Of a DNA stretch of 10,289 nucleotides, positions 1 to 6,257 are shown piece by piece. The DNA comes from JAGLGH01 sp034723595 (GTDB lineage Archaea > Nanobdellota > Nanobdellia > Woesearchaeales > JAGLGH01). A program made the position numbers and the translations under genes. How positions within the stretch are numbered: position 1 is the stretch's first letter; each line of letters begins with the position of its first letter. The stretch lies in assembly GCA_034723595.1 (NCBI GenBank), contig JAYEPB010000104.1, forward strand, positions 1 through 10,289, written 5' to 3'. The notes beneath the pieces were generated by a model, which searched no databases, was not told where the DNA came from, and saw only the letters and a list, made by a program, of their open reading frames with translations.

Positions 1-91
1 CATCTAATTGCCTTTGCGTGAAGATAGCTGGAGCTAGTTTATGCTTGAATGTTTCCAGCAATATCAATTCTTCTTCTTTTTTAGTGTTCAT
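1..91 (-). CDS. 5' end of an unrecognised protein, cut by the left edge
   Basis: On the minus strand an ATG at 91-89 opens a frame of 30 codons that runs off the window, beginning MNTKKEEELILLETFKHKL. The charged, helical look and clean codon use are compatible with a real N-terminus, but there is too little to name a family. A TATA-like stretch (142-134) lies about 45 bases upstream, and an inverted repeat sits between it and the start codon. I see no clear ribosome binding site. It would be the next gene downstream of, and on the same strand as, the winged-helix gene ending at 229. Confidence is limited by the short length. Confidence 0.4.
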   Translation of the reverse strand, partial: MNTKKEEELILLETFKHKLAPAIFTQRQLD

Positions 92-99
92 TTTATTAT

Positions 100-142
100 A
101 ATAACTAATTTAATAGTTATTAGTATGTATTTGTTTATATAT
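100..142 (-). promoter_or_regulatory. TATA-like box plus 8-bp inverted repeat before the left-edge gene
   Basis: The minus strand reads ATATATAAA at 142-134, a plausible archaeal TATA box that would place the transcript start near 113. An inverted repeat, AATAACTA (100-107) and TAGTTATT (114-121) with a 6-base spacer, covers that expected start point, where a repressor could act. The region is very AT-rich, so chance is a real alternative. Confidence 0.3.
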
Positions 143-228
143 GTTGTGGTTTTGTGTGTGCTAATGATTAGAAATAAAGCAGAACAAAATCTAATTATTT
201 TCTTCTCTAATTTTCTATATAACTATCC

Positions 229-495
229 TTATCTTTTACAATATTTCTCGTAAAATTTCAATATTTCATCAGCTTTTCTAGGATTCAATGAATAATGCGT
301 CTCTTTTGTTTTAATTATAGGAATTAACCACCTATCTTTAACTAACTCCTTCAAAGCATTTTTAGTAAGCTTATCTCCTCTTAGATGTGATGGCAATCCG
401 CTAATCACATTTTCTGTATGTGAACCACTCCACTTTCTCCACTGCACTAATTTTCTTATAATTCTCGCTTTAATATCTATTATTGTTAAATTCAT
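229..495 (-). CDS. Small winged-helix-type archaeal regulator (family uncharacterised)
   Basis: This encodes an 88-residue protein starting MNLTIIDIKARIIRK. It contains WRKWSGSHTENV, then GLPSHLRGD, then SLNPRKADEI near the C-terminus. This arrangement (an aromatic-Gly-Ser-His-Thr stretch, PSHLRG, a helix, and a closing SLNP wing) is one I know from small archaeal winged-helix proteins, mostly without assigned function. The frame continues upstream to an ATG at 540, but I chose the ATG at 495 because a TATA box (527-521 on the minus strand) lies inside that extension and would give an almost leaderless message at 495. It is divergent from the winged-helix gene at 639, with a shared palindrome between them. 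DNA binding is inferred from family resemblance; the target is unknown. Confidence 0.72.
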   Translation of the reverse strand: MNLTIIDIKARIIRKLVQWRKWSGSHTENVISGLPSHLRGDKLTKNALKELVKDRWLIPIIKTKETHYSLNPRKADEILKFYEKYCKR

Positions 496-520
496 CAATA
501 TGATAATTTTAATATCAACT

Positions 521-527
521 ATATAAA
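521..527 (-). promoter_or_regulatory. TATA box for the minus-strand winged-helix gene
   Basis: The minus strand reads TTTATAT at 527-521, about 29 bases before the chosen ATG at 495. The predicted transcript start is near 499, giving a leader of only a few bases. It supports the shorter start over the ATG at 540. Confidence 0.5.
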
Positions 528-542
528 ACCCACATCCCATTA

Positions 543-560
543 TGAGACAATATTGTCTCA
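543..560. promoter_or_regulatory. Perfect 18-bp palindrome between divergent promoters, candidate operator
   Basis: TGAGACAATATTGTCTCA is a perfect palindrome with no spacer. Its centre is about 27 bases from the minus-strand TATA box (521-527) and about 25 bases from the plus-strand one (572-579), so it sits almost symmetrically between two divergent promoters of two winged-helix genes. That geometry fits a dimeric regulator controlling both genes, most simply by autoregulation. The binding partner is inference. Confidence 0.6.
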
Positions 561-571
561 GAATAGGAATA

Positions 572-579
572 TTTAAATA
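572..579 (+). promoter_or_regulatory. TATA box for the plus-strand winged-helix gene
   Basis: TTTAAATA at 572-579 would start transcription near 601, leaving a leader of about 38 bases before the GTG at 639. AGGTG overlaps that start codon, so the message may be read with a weak ribosome binding site or from the ATG at 678. Confidence 0.45.
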
Positions 580-638
580 TAAGTTATACTTACGACATTA
601 TAAGAGAATTATATCAGTTATACATACCATATTCGCAG

Positions 639-977
639 GTGATAAAAACGGAAAACAAATCATTATTTATAGGATTCATGGGAGATTCTCCAATGATTAG
701 AGTATTTAATTATTTAATTACAGAACGAGAATTAGACTTTTCTATAACAGATATAGCAGAAAATGCAGGAATTGGAAGGGCAACATTATACAGAATATGG
801 GATAATTTGATAAAATATAAAATAATAAAACACACAAGAAATATTGGCAAAGCAAAATTATTTTGCTTAAATACAGAAAATACAAAAATAAAAAAATTAA
901 TAGAGATATATGACATGCTTACTTTAGAAGAATTAAGGAATCATGTAAAAGATGATAAAATCATGATTCCCTCCTAG
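639..977 (+). CDS. Winged-helix transcriptional regulator, small archaeal type
   Basis: This encodes 112 residues from a GTG start. The segment SPMIRVFNYLI (about 17-27) opens a helical region. SITDIAENAGIGRATLYRIWDN (about 35-56) is a clear helix-turn-helix, and KYKIIKHTRNIGKAKLFCLN (about 59-78) is the winged hairpin. This is a common archaeal layout in which the GRAKLF-type strand closes the wing. The C-terminal 35 residues are charged and helical, probably for dimerisation. GTG was chosen because the family usually has about 15 residues before the conserved SP-I-V segment; an ATG at 678 is an alternative. A 9-bp inverted repeat (937-945 with 962-970) covers the end of the frame. The gene diverges from the one at 229-495, and both may be controlled at the 543-560 palindrome. 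The target is unknown. Confidence 0.75.
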   Translation: MIKTENKSLFIGFMGDSPMIRVFNYLITERELDFSITDIAENAGIGRATLYRIWDNLIKYKIIKHTRNIGKAKLFCLNTENTKIKKLIEIYDMLTLEELRNHVKDDKIMIPS

Positions 978-1076
978 AATTATTTGACTAATTTTAATCC
1001 CGTCGAATTCAACCAGTTTAAAAATCTCCCAAAGCACAACCAGTTCCAAACCCAACATATTCTCAAGCACTTTTTA

Positions 1077-2231
1077 CTAAAGCATCCCAAGCCACATAGC
1101 AGCAAACATGCCAACTCCCAAAAGCAGGATTATGATTCCTGCAATAAGATGCAGCACCTTAAGTTTCTTAGTTCTCCATTCCTCTGCTTGTTTAGTTGTT
1201 GTGAAGCCAAAATACACTGCAAATGTTATCAAGAGCATTGGCAGCACAAATATGAAATTATAAAGCAGCAGCAAAAGGGAAGCAGTGCTTTTTGTTGCTG
1301 TCTCAGCGAGCAGTCCAAGGATTACGATATAAGGGCCTGATGTGCATGGCAGCAGAAACAGGCTTACAACAAAACCTATCAGAAATGCTCCAGGCACAGA
1401 AGTGACTCCCTTTATCAGGGATTTCATCTTAGGCCTCCATGACCTAGGCACTTCCATTACAAACCATTTGCCATACCAGAGATAATCCTTAAGATTAAAC
1501 AGCCCGACCATTATAGCCAGAACTGCAACAATGCCATAGAATGTTCTGGTCAACCCTGCAGCCTGTATTGCTGAATAAAGCCCAATCCCCATAAGGAAAT
1601 ATGATATATATATGGATGCTGTAAATGCAATGCCTGCAAACAATGTTCTTCTTTTAGTACCAGATGCAAGGATAGTTGTCAGAAGGATAATAAGAACAGC
1701 AAATGCACATGGATTAATAGCATCAACTGCTGCTGCTGAAACTACCGCAGGAATAGTCAAAGCTTTTTTGAGCTGTGTCTTTTCAGGATTTTCTGCAGGA
1801 GAGCTTGCACCTATCATTTCAATAGTCTCTTCTGTCCTTACTTTATTAATCGGGTCGCCGCAATCTTGTTCTATGCATACTTTTATATCATCTTCAATTG
1901 ACTCCCCTATTGAAGTACTGAATCCGACAACCACCTTGTCGTCTATGAATAAAGTAGGCACACCTTCGATTTCTGTCTCAAATGAGTCTGCCATCTTCTG
2001 GAACAACTCCCTGTTTTCCTGATCAAAGTAAGTATCATATTCATTCACATTCAGAGAAGGATATTTCTCCTGCATATCTTCAAGAAATGCGTGCATCCTT
2101 CCGCAATGAGGACATCCCTTACCGTAGAACATATGTATATTGACAATATTATCATCTTCCTGTGCAAAAGATATGCCTGCAAACAGTATTAAGGCAATAA
2201 ATATAGACCCAAATATTCGTGCATGTTTCAT
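1077..2231 (-). CDS. Exported thioredoxin-like domain fused to a CcdA/DsbD-type membrane electron carrier
   Basis: This is a 384-residue membrane protein. Residues 1-23 form a signal peptide ending SFA before QEDD. Residues 30-125 form a thioredoxin-fold domain with the active site CPHC (40-43) and the cis-proline in GVPTLF (proline 92); an extra cysteine pair, C119 and C124, follows. From about 160 there are six likely membrane helices, with one cysteine in DAINPCAFAVL (C175) and one in LFLLPCTSGPY (C296), the two redox cysteines expected of the CcdA family. By family knowledge such proteins move electrons from a cytoplasmic reductant across the membrane; here the acceptor is probably the protein's own outward-facing CPHC domain. 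Its ATG overlaps the stop of the upstream ATPase by 4 bases (ATGA), so it is the last gene of the operon. The outside substrate (protein disulfide, sulfur species or metal) cannot be read from the sequence. Confidence 0.9.
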   Translation of the reverse strand: MKHARIFGSIFIALILFAGISFAQEDDNIVNIHMFYGKGCPHCGRMHAFLEDMQEKYPSLNVNEYDTYFDQENRELFQKMADSFETEIEGVPTLFIDDKVVVGFSTSIGESIEDDIKVCIEQDCGDPINKVRTEETIEMIGASSPAENPEKTQLKKALTIPAVVSAAAVDAINPCAFAVLIILLTTILASGTKRRTLFAGIAFTASIYISYFLMGIGLYSAIQAAGLTRTFYGIVAVLAIMVGLFNLKDYLWYGKWFVMEVPRSWRPKMKSLIKGVTSVPGAFLIGFVVSLFLLPCTSGPYIVILGLLAETATKSTASLLLLLYNFIFVLPMLLITFAVYFGFTTTKQAEEWRTKKLKVLHLIAGIIILLLGVGMFAAMWLGML

Positions 2232-3109
2232 ATTAATTCACTTTTTAAGTTATCAATCAATTCATTAAATTTTGGCAGGTATTTTTGATTATATTCAATT
2301 ACTGGTGTCATATTGACAAGAGCATCAACAAAGCACCTATCATAAGGAAATTTTAATAGTATTTTAATGTTATGATTTTTTGCGAATTTTTCTATCTTTT
2401 CAGCATATTCTTCATTTATATCAGACTTGTTTATAATAATTCCAGATTTTATTCTGAAGTGCCTGACAACCTCTAATGCTCTTTTCAGATCAGAAAATCC
2501 TGAGGAACTGGGTTCAGTAACTGCAATCACATAATCGCTTCCTGTAACAGATGCAATTACAGGGCATCCTATCCCCGCAGCAGAATCAATCAGCATTATC
2601 TCTGCGCCATTACCCTGCTTTTCAGCAAGGGATTTTACAGCAGCTACAACTTTGCCTGAGCCTGATTCACCCATTTCCAACTGGCCTGAAACAACACTAA
2701 ATCCGTATTTAGTTTTTCCGCATCCAACCTTTGCATTATAAACATCAATAAGGCTTACTGCACCTGCAGGGCATACCAGCTGGCATACTCCGCAGCCTTC
2801 GCAGCCAAACTGTTTTAGCTCAGGCTTATTATCCTTCCAGGAGATAGCATTAAAATGGCATGATTCTAAGCATTTTTTGCACGAGATGCACTTATCCTTG
2901 TCAAAAACAGCTTTCTGGTTTGTTGTGATCATCTCCTCTTTCCCAGAATCATCTTGTTTTAATCCTAATGCAAGCCCAAGATTTGCTGCATCCACATCGC
3001 AATCTGCGCAGATTATATCATGCTTTCTGGAAAGAGCTACAGCTAATGATGCAGTAATACTGCTCTTGCCCACTCCACCTTTTCCTGAAAGTATTGTTAT
3101 TTTTTTCAT
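2228..3109 (-). CDS. MinD-family P-loop ATPase with inserted double [4Fe-4S] ferredoxin domain (COG1149 type), first paralogue
   Basis: Counted from the ATG at 3109, this is 293 residues. A deviant Walker A, SGKGGVGKSS (8-17) with the MinD signature lysine K10, is followed by CADCDVD (34-40). Two ferredoxin motifs follow: C74, C77, C80, C84 and C103, C106, C109, C113, each ending in the usual CxxxxAI/CxxGAV form. Walker B is IMLIDSAAG (171-179), and VTEPSSSG (198-205) is the usual MinD-type switch region. By family, it is an ATPase that probably moves electrons or an iron-sulfur or metal cargo when it hydrolyses ATP; the partner is unknown. The frame stays open upstream to a TTG at 3220, but that extension contains a GC-rich hairpin insert and no conserved domain, so I place the start at 3109. 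It overlaps the thioredoxin-CcdA gene by ATGA and lies 206 bases after its paralogue. Confidence 0.88.
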   Translation of the reverse strand: MKKITILSGKGGVGKSSITASLAVALSRKHDIICADCDVDAANLGLALGLKQDDSGKEEMITTNQKAVFDKDKCISCKKCLESCHFNAISWKDNKPELKQFGCEGCGVCQLVCPAGAVSLIDVYNAKVGCGKTKYGFSVVSGQLEMGESGSGKVVAAVKSLAEKQGNGAEIMLIDSAAGIGCPVIASVTGSDYVIAVTEPSSSGFSDLKRALEVVRHFRIKSGIIINKSDINEEYAEKIEKFAKNHNIKILLKFPYDRCFVDALVNMTPVIEYNQKYLPKFNELIDNLKSELI

Positions 3110-3165
3110 TTTACAAGGAGCACCAGCATCATCAGTCAAAACTTCTTCCTTAACCTTATCCTGCT

Positions 3166-3195
3166 CGTCGCGGGGGGAAGCCCCATACGGGGACG
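3166..3195. repeat. GC-rich hairpin segment in the leader or 5' extension of the first MinD gene
   Basis: This 30-base patch is almost entirely G and C in an otherwise AT-rich region. An outer stem pairs CGTC (3166-3169) with GACG (3192-3195). Inside, CCCC at 3181-3184 can pair either with the G run at 3174-3177 or with GGGG at 3189-3192, giving two exclusive hairpins. Read in the upstream-extended frame of the ATPase it would encode part of GSASPYGASPRDE. The composition and structure suggest an inserted palindromic element rather than native coding sequence. Confidence 0.5.
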
Positions 3196-3222
3196 CAGAG
3201 CCTTCTGAAAATACATCCAAAG

Positions 3223-3291
3223 TAGTTGAAGAGCAAAGCTCTTTAACTTGTTAATGAACTTCGTTCATCAACATTCGTTCATCAACATTTG
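3223..3291. repeat. Two-hairpin dispersed repeat, copy B (with internal 14-bp tandem duplication)
   Basis: This matches the element at 9108-9162 once a 14-base tandem duplication (unit TTCGTTCATCAACA, 3260-3273 and 3274-3287) is removed; both are then 55 bases. Hairpin 1 spans 3225-3247: GTTG, AAGAGC, loop AAA, GCTCTT, TAAC. Hairpin 2 spans 3254-3268: ATGAAC, loop TTC, GTTCAT. The sequences between and around the stems (TAACTT, TTAATG, CATCAA, ATTTG) are shared with the other copy, while the stem bases differ in a paired, compensatory way. It lies in the gap between the two MinD genes and may affect the message there. Confidence 0.75.
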
Positions 3292-3315
3292 AAGATGCTT
3301 GTGCTCTGTTACACC

Positions 3316-4155
3316 TCATTTTTTCTTTACAATATCTGCAAGATAAGATATATTCTTTTCCCTGACAGGCACTCCTCTTGAATAATCTTTAATAATCTCT
3401 TTTGAATAAGGAACCCTTGCGACAATCTTAACCTGATAACTTTTGGCAATCTCCTCAATCAATCCTTTATCACCAATATCTGCCATGTTCAGCACAATAG
3501 ATGACTCTTTATTCAATATCTTCAACAGCTGCAATATCAGCCCAAGATCATGAGCTCCTAAAGGAGTAGGTTCTGTGACTGCAAAAGCAAAATCACAATC
3601 CTCAAGCGCTGAAATTACATCGCAATGCGTTCCTGCTGCAGTGTCATAGATAATAAAATCATAATCCTCATTTTTACCTTCTACTATTTTCTTCATGCTG
3701 TCGATGACAAACTCAGAAAGCGGTTCATTGATCTTTAATTCACCTGAAAGCAGGTCAATGCCATAATTATTTCCTGAATAGATATATCCAATATCTTTTT
3801 TGTCCCAGCCAATCGCTTTGACAGGACACTTTATTGCGCAGGCTCCGCAGCCATTACATTGTGAAGGCACAAATATGGGATTAGATCCTTTTATTGATAC
3901 AATTGCATTTGTTTTGCAGACAGGTCCACATGCTCCGCATTTGATGCATTTATCCAGATCCCATATAGGAATCCTTTGCTCTACATTATGCATAAGCTCT
4001 CTTTTGACATCAAGAAGAAGATGGTCATTTGGGCAGTCAGCATCCATATCAACAAGCAGGACCTTATGTTTTTTTCCAAGTTCAACTGCTAATGCAACAG
4101 CTACTGTCGATTTGCCAGTTCCGCCTTTTCCTCCTGTTATGCCTATCTTTATCAT
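3316..4155 (-). CDS. MinD-family P-loop ATPase with inserted double [4Fe-4S] ferredoxin domain (COG1149 type), second paralogue
   Basis: This encodes 279 residues. Walker A is GGKGGTGKST (8-17) with signature lysine K10, followed by VLLVDMDADCPN (32-43). Ferredoxin motifs are C70, C73, C76, C80 and C100, C103, C106, C110. Walker B is FIIYDTAAGTHCD (167-179) and the switch region is VTEPTPLGAHDL (193-204). It is clearly paralogous to the ATPase at 2228-3109 but diverged throughout, so the two are old duplicates, possibly acting as a heterodimer (MinD-type ATPases work as dimers; the pairing here is inference). Its ATG overlaps the stop of the upstream oxidoreductase (ATGA at 4152-4155) without a good ribosome binding site, which suggests translational coupling. 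The cargo or electron partner is unknown, although the NifX-like neighbour points to cofactor or iron-sulfur handling. Confidence 0.9.
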   Translation of the reverse strand: MIKIGITGGKGGTGKSTVAVALAVELGKKHKVLLVDMDADCPNDHLLLDVKRELMHNVEQRIPIWDLDKCIKCGACGPVCKTNAIVSIKGSNPIFVPSQCNGCGACAIKCPVKAIGWDKKDIGYIYSGNNYGIDLLSGELKINEPLSEFVIDSMKKIVEGKNEDYDFIIYDTAAGTHCDVISALEDCDFAFAVTEPTPLGAHDLGLILQLLKILNKESSIVLNMADIGDKGLIEEIAKSYQVKIVARVPYSKEIIKDYSRGVPVREKNISYLADIVKKK

Positions 4156-5504
4156 TTGCAGACTTCATATTGCTTAAGCGCATCCTGAGCAGCATTTATC
4201 AACGGATACATTGTAGGTGGTGCTGTAAGGTGTGGATGTGTAGCTATCTGCAGAGTCTCAAGCTCTGTCAGAGAAGCTTTTTTCTGCAGCGCAAGCCCAA
4301 TTATATTTACAAACTCTCCTGCAGATATGCTTCCTGCTACCTGACCTCCAAGAAGGATGCCCGACTGCTTTGAAAAGATAAGCTTGACTTTCATCTTGCT
4401 CATGCCAGGGATTGCTGCAGGATGGCGGTCAGGACATTCAGCATTGCCTATGATAATCTCAAATCCTTCCTGGCTGGCTGTCTTTTCTGTCAATCCAGCA
4501 GATGCAAGCACAAGATTCCGTACTTTTGTGGAATATATCGCTATTGTGCCTTTGTTCTCCCTGACTACCTTTAGTCCAAAGAGGTTAGCGCCTGTAATCC
4601 TTGCTTCAGCTGTTGCTGTTGATGCAAGCATCACATTGATTTTCTTTCTTGTAAAGAAATCCTTTTTTTCAGCGCAGTCGCCGATTGCAAAGATGTCTGG
4701 ACATGATGTCCTCAGGTATTCATCAACAAGGATTCCTTTGCTTTCTCCAATCTTCAATCCAGCTTTCTCTGCAAGCTCTGAATTAGGATATGCCCCAATG
4801 CCAAGAATCACAAGATCAGCAGGAACCTCTTTTCCATCAGATAGAAGTATAGACTCTACTTTCTCAGCTCCATTGAACTTTACTACTTTTGCGCTGGTCA
4901 GCAGTTCAACTCCTGCTTCAACAAGCTTTTCTCCTGCCAATTTTGAGAATTCGCTGTCAAATGAGTTTGCCAAAACCTCTGGCAGCATTTCAATAAGAGT
5001 TATCTTTGCATTCTTAAGTCTGGAAAGTTCGTCTGCAAATTCAATGCCTATGAATCCACCGCCGATTATGACTATATTTTTTGCATCATTTATGCTATCT
5101 TTAAGTTTTTTAAGATAATCCATCTCCTTATTGACACAGTACACTCCTTTTTTATCTATCCCCTCAATAGGTGGTATAATAGGATGTGAACCTGTAGCAA
5201 GAACTAATCTTTCATAACTTAATGTCTTGCCAGCCTTTGTCATAAGCTTTTTTGCTTCCTTGTCAATCCCTGTTACTTCATCTACCATTAACTCAATGCT
5301 ATTCTTCTCAAGAGGAGCATTGCCTGCTGCATTATCCTCAGGCTTTGCAAGAGTCGTGAACATGTAAGGAATTCCACATGGTATAACTCCCTTGCCTATG
5401 CTCTTAATCAATAGTATCTTCTTATCAGGATAATATTTTCTTGCTGTGACCCCGCTAATCATCCCAGCAGGTCCTCCGCCTACAACAATTATATCATATT
5501 CCAT
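4152..5504 (-). CDS. FAD/NAD(P)-dependent disulfide oxidoreductase, coenzyme A disulfide reductase / NADH oxidase-like
   Basis: This 450-residue flavoprotein has the standard layout. The FAD-binding VVGGGPAGM lies at 7-15, the NAD(P)-binding VIIGGGFIGIE at 145-155, LATGSHP at 102-108, and the second FAD motif IFAIGDCAE at 271-279. The C-terminal dimerisation domain includes a HPHLTAPP segment. A single redox cysteine, C43 in IPCGIPYMF, replaces the CxxxxC pair of classical disulfide reductases; this is the feature of coenzyme A disulfide reductases, NADH oxidases and related sulfur or polysulfide reductases. The substrate within that group cannot be decided from sequence. A strong AGGAGG site (5512-5517) lies 7 bases before the ATG, which fixes the start. 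It sits in the redox operon 27 bases after the NifX-like gene and overlaps the second MinD gene. Likely role: supplying or consuming thiol or sulfur reducing equivalents. Confidence 0.9.
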   Translation of the reverse strand: MEYDIIVVGGGPAGMISGVTARKYYPDKKILLIKSIGKGVIPCGIPYMFTTLAKPEDNAAGNAPLEKNSIELMVDEVTGIDKEAKKLMTKAGKTLSYERLVLATGSHPIIPPIEGIDKKGVYCVNKEMDYLKKLKDSINDAKNIVIIGGGFIGIEFADELSRLKNAKITLIEMLPEVLANSFDSEFSKLAGEKLVEAGVELLTSAKVVKFNGAEKVESILLSDGKEVPADLVILGIGAYPNSELAEKAGLKIGESKGILVDEYLRTSCPDIFAIGDCAEKKDFFTRKKINVMLASTATAEARITGANLFGLKVVRENKGTIAIYSTKVRNLVLASAGLTEKTASQEGFEIIIGNAECPDRHPAAIPGMSKMKVKLIFSKQSGILLGGQVAGSISAGEFVNIIGLALQKKASLTELETLQIATHPHLTAPPTMYPLINAAQDALKQYEVCK

Positions 5505-5531
5505 TTTTTGTCCTCCTTTTTTTCGTGTAAT

Positions 5532-6257
5532 CTAATGCCCGCAGCTTTCTGTAAGATCTTCCAGTTTGTCCAGGTTTTCAATAACTTCCTTAACATTTAC
5601 ATAGTTTCCTGTTTTGATACAAATCCCTTTTTCAGCAAATAAGCTTATTGCCCTGCTGCCAATTCCTTTTGCAAATACAGTACTAGGATTAAAAAATTCT
5701 GATATCTGATCAATTGGTGATTTGCCTGAATCAGAGTGGTCTAATCTATTTTCCACAACTGTTAATTTTTCTTCTTTTGTATTATACAATCCAAAAAAAG
5801 GAGCATGCCCAAAGTGTTCAGCTATCTCTGAATCCTCACCATTATCATTAAGCAGAGGCATAAATACAATTTCATCATCTTTCTCAATATTCACTTCCTG
5901 TCCTGGATTATTATTGTCCTGTGATATTCTTTCAAGCTTTCCCTCAAACATTTTCTGGATTGAATCTTTAACTGTACCTCTGCCCATATATGCTGCAATA
6001 TTAAGCTGGGTTAGCACATTAAAAGCATTTGGTCCAAGATTTCCTGCAATTATCTTATCTGGCTTCAGATTACCTGCCTGCTGCGCAGCTCTTATTCCTG
6101 CGCCATGCCCCATTGCAGCTCCTTCATTCTCAACAGATTTGACATCAATGATTTCACCCTCTTCAATATCAACTATCAAAAAATACCTGCATCTGCCAAA
6201 CCTCATATCTACATTGCTTTCTATTGTATCTCCATCTGAACTTATCACGATTCTCAT
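5532..6257 (-). CDS. Tandem-domain NifX/NifB-like dinitrogenase iron-molybdenum cofactor domain protein (COG1433 type)
   Basis: This 241-residue protein has two copies of the NifX-type fold. Copy 1 spans about 1-108, with MRFGRCRYFLIVD (18-30), GHGAGIRAAQ (50-59) and the cofactor-domain loop IIAGNLGPNAFNVL (69-82). Copy 2 spans about 128-235, with EHFGHAPFFGLY (147-158) and FAKGIGSRAISLF (195-207). The tail ends ESCGH. In bacteria this fold binds nitrogenase cofactor precursors, but stand-alone archaeal members occur without nitrogenase, as here, and their cargo is unsettled; an iron-sulfur or other metal cluster is the sensible guess. A strong AGGAGG site at 6267-6272 lies 9 bases before the ATG, inside the last codons of the DUF134 gene, with which it overlaps by ATGA. 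Most members of the family have one domain, so the tandem form is somewhat unusual. Confidence 0.88.
   Translation of the reverse strand: MRIVISSDGDTIESNVDMRFGRCRYFLIVDIEEGEIIDVKSVENEGAAMGHGAGIRAAQQAGNLKPDKIIAGNLGPNAFNVLTQLNIAAYMGRGTVKDSIQKMFEGKLERISQDNNNPGQEVNIEKDDEIVFMPLLNDNGEDSEIAEHFGHAPFFGLYNTKEEKLTVVENRLDHSDSGKSPIDQISEFFNPSTVFAKGIGSRAISLFAEKGICIKTGNYVNVKEVIENLDKLEDLTESCGH

Noticed and set aside
41..253. Plus-strand open frame of 70 codons at the left end
   Set aside because: Composition is F/I/L/Y-rich low complexity from an AT-rich non-coding stretch; it also runs over the 3' end of the winged-helix gene on the other strand, and a better minus-strand frame starts at 91.
496..540. Longer start (ATG at 540) for the minus-strand winged-helix gene
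   Set aside because: The extension holds the TATA box and encodes MGCGFYIVDIKIIIL, with no resemblance to the family; the ATG at 495 is better placed.
984..1340. Plus-strand open frame of 118 codons
   Set aside because: Overlaps the antisense of the thioredoxin-CcdA gene, whose motifs are unmistakable; its own product is K/Q/H/C-rich without any domain.
4357..5118. Long plus-strand open frame (253 codons) opposite the flavoprotein
   Set aside because: Purely antisense to a gene with complete FAD and NAD motifs; serine-, alanine- and proline-rich product typical of a shadow frame.
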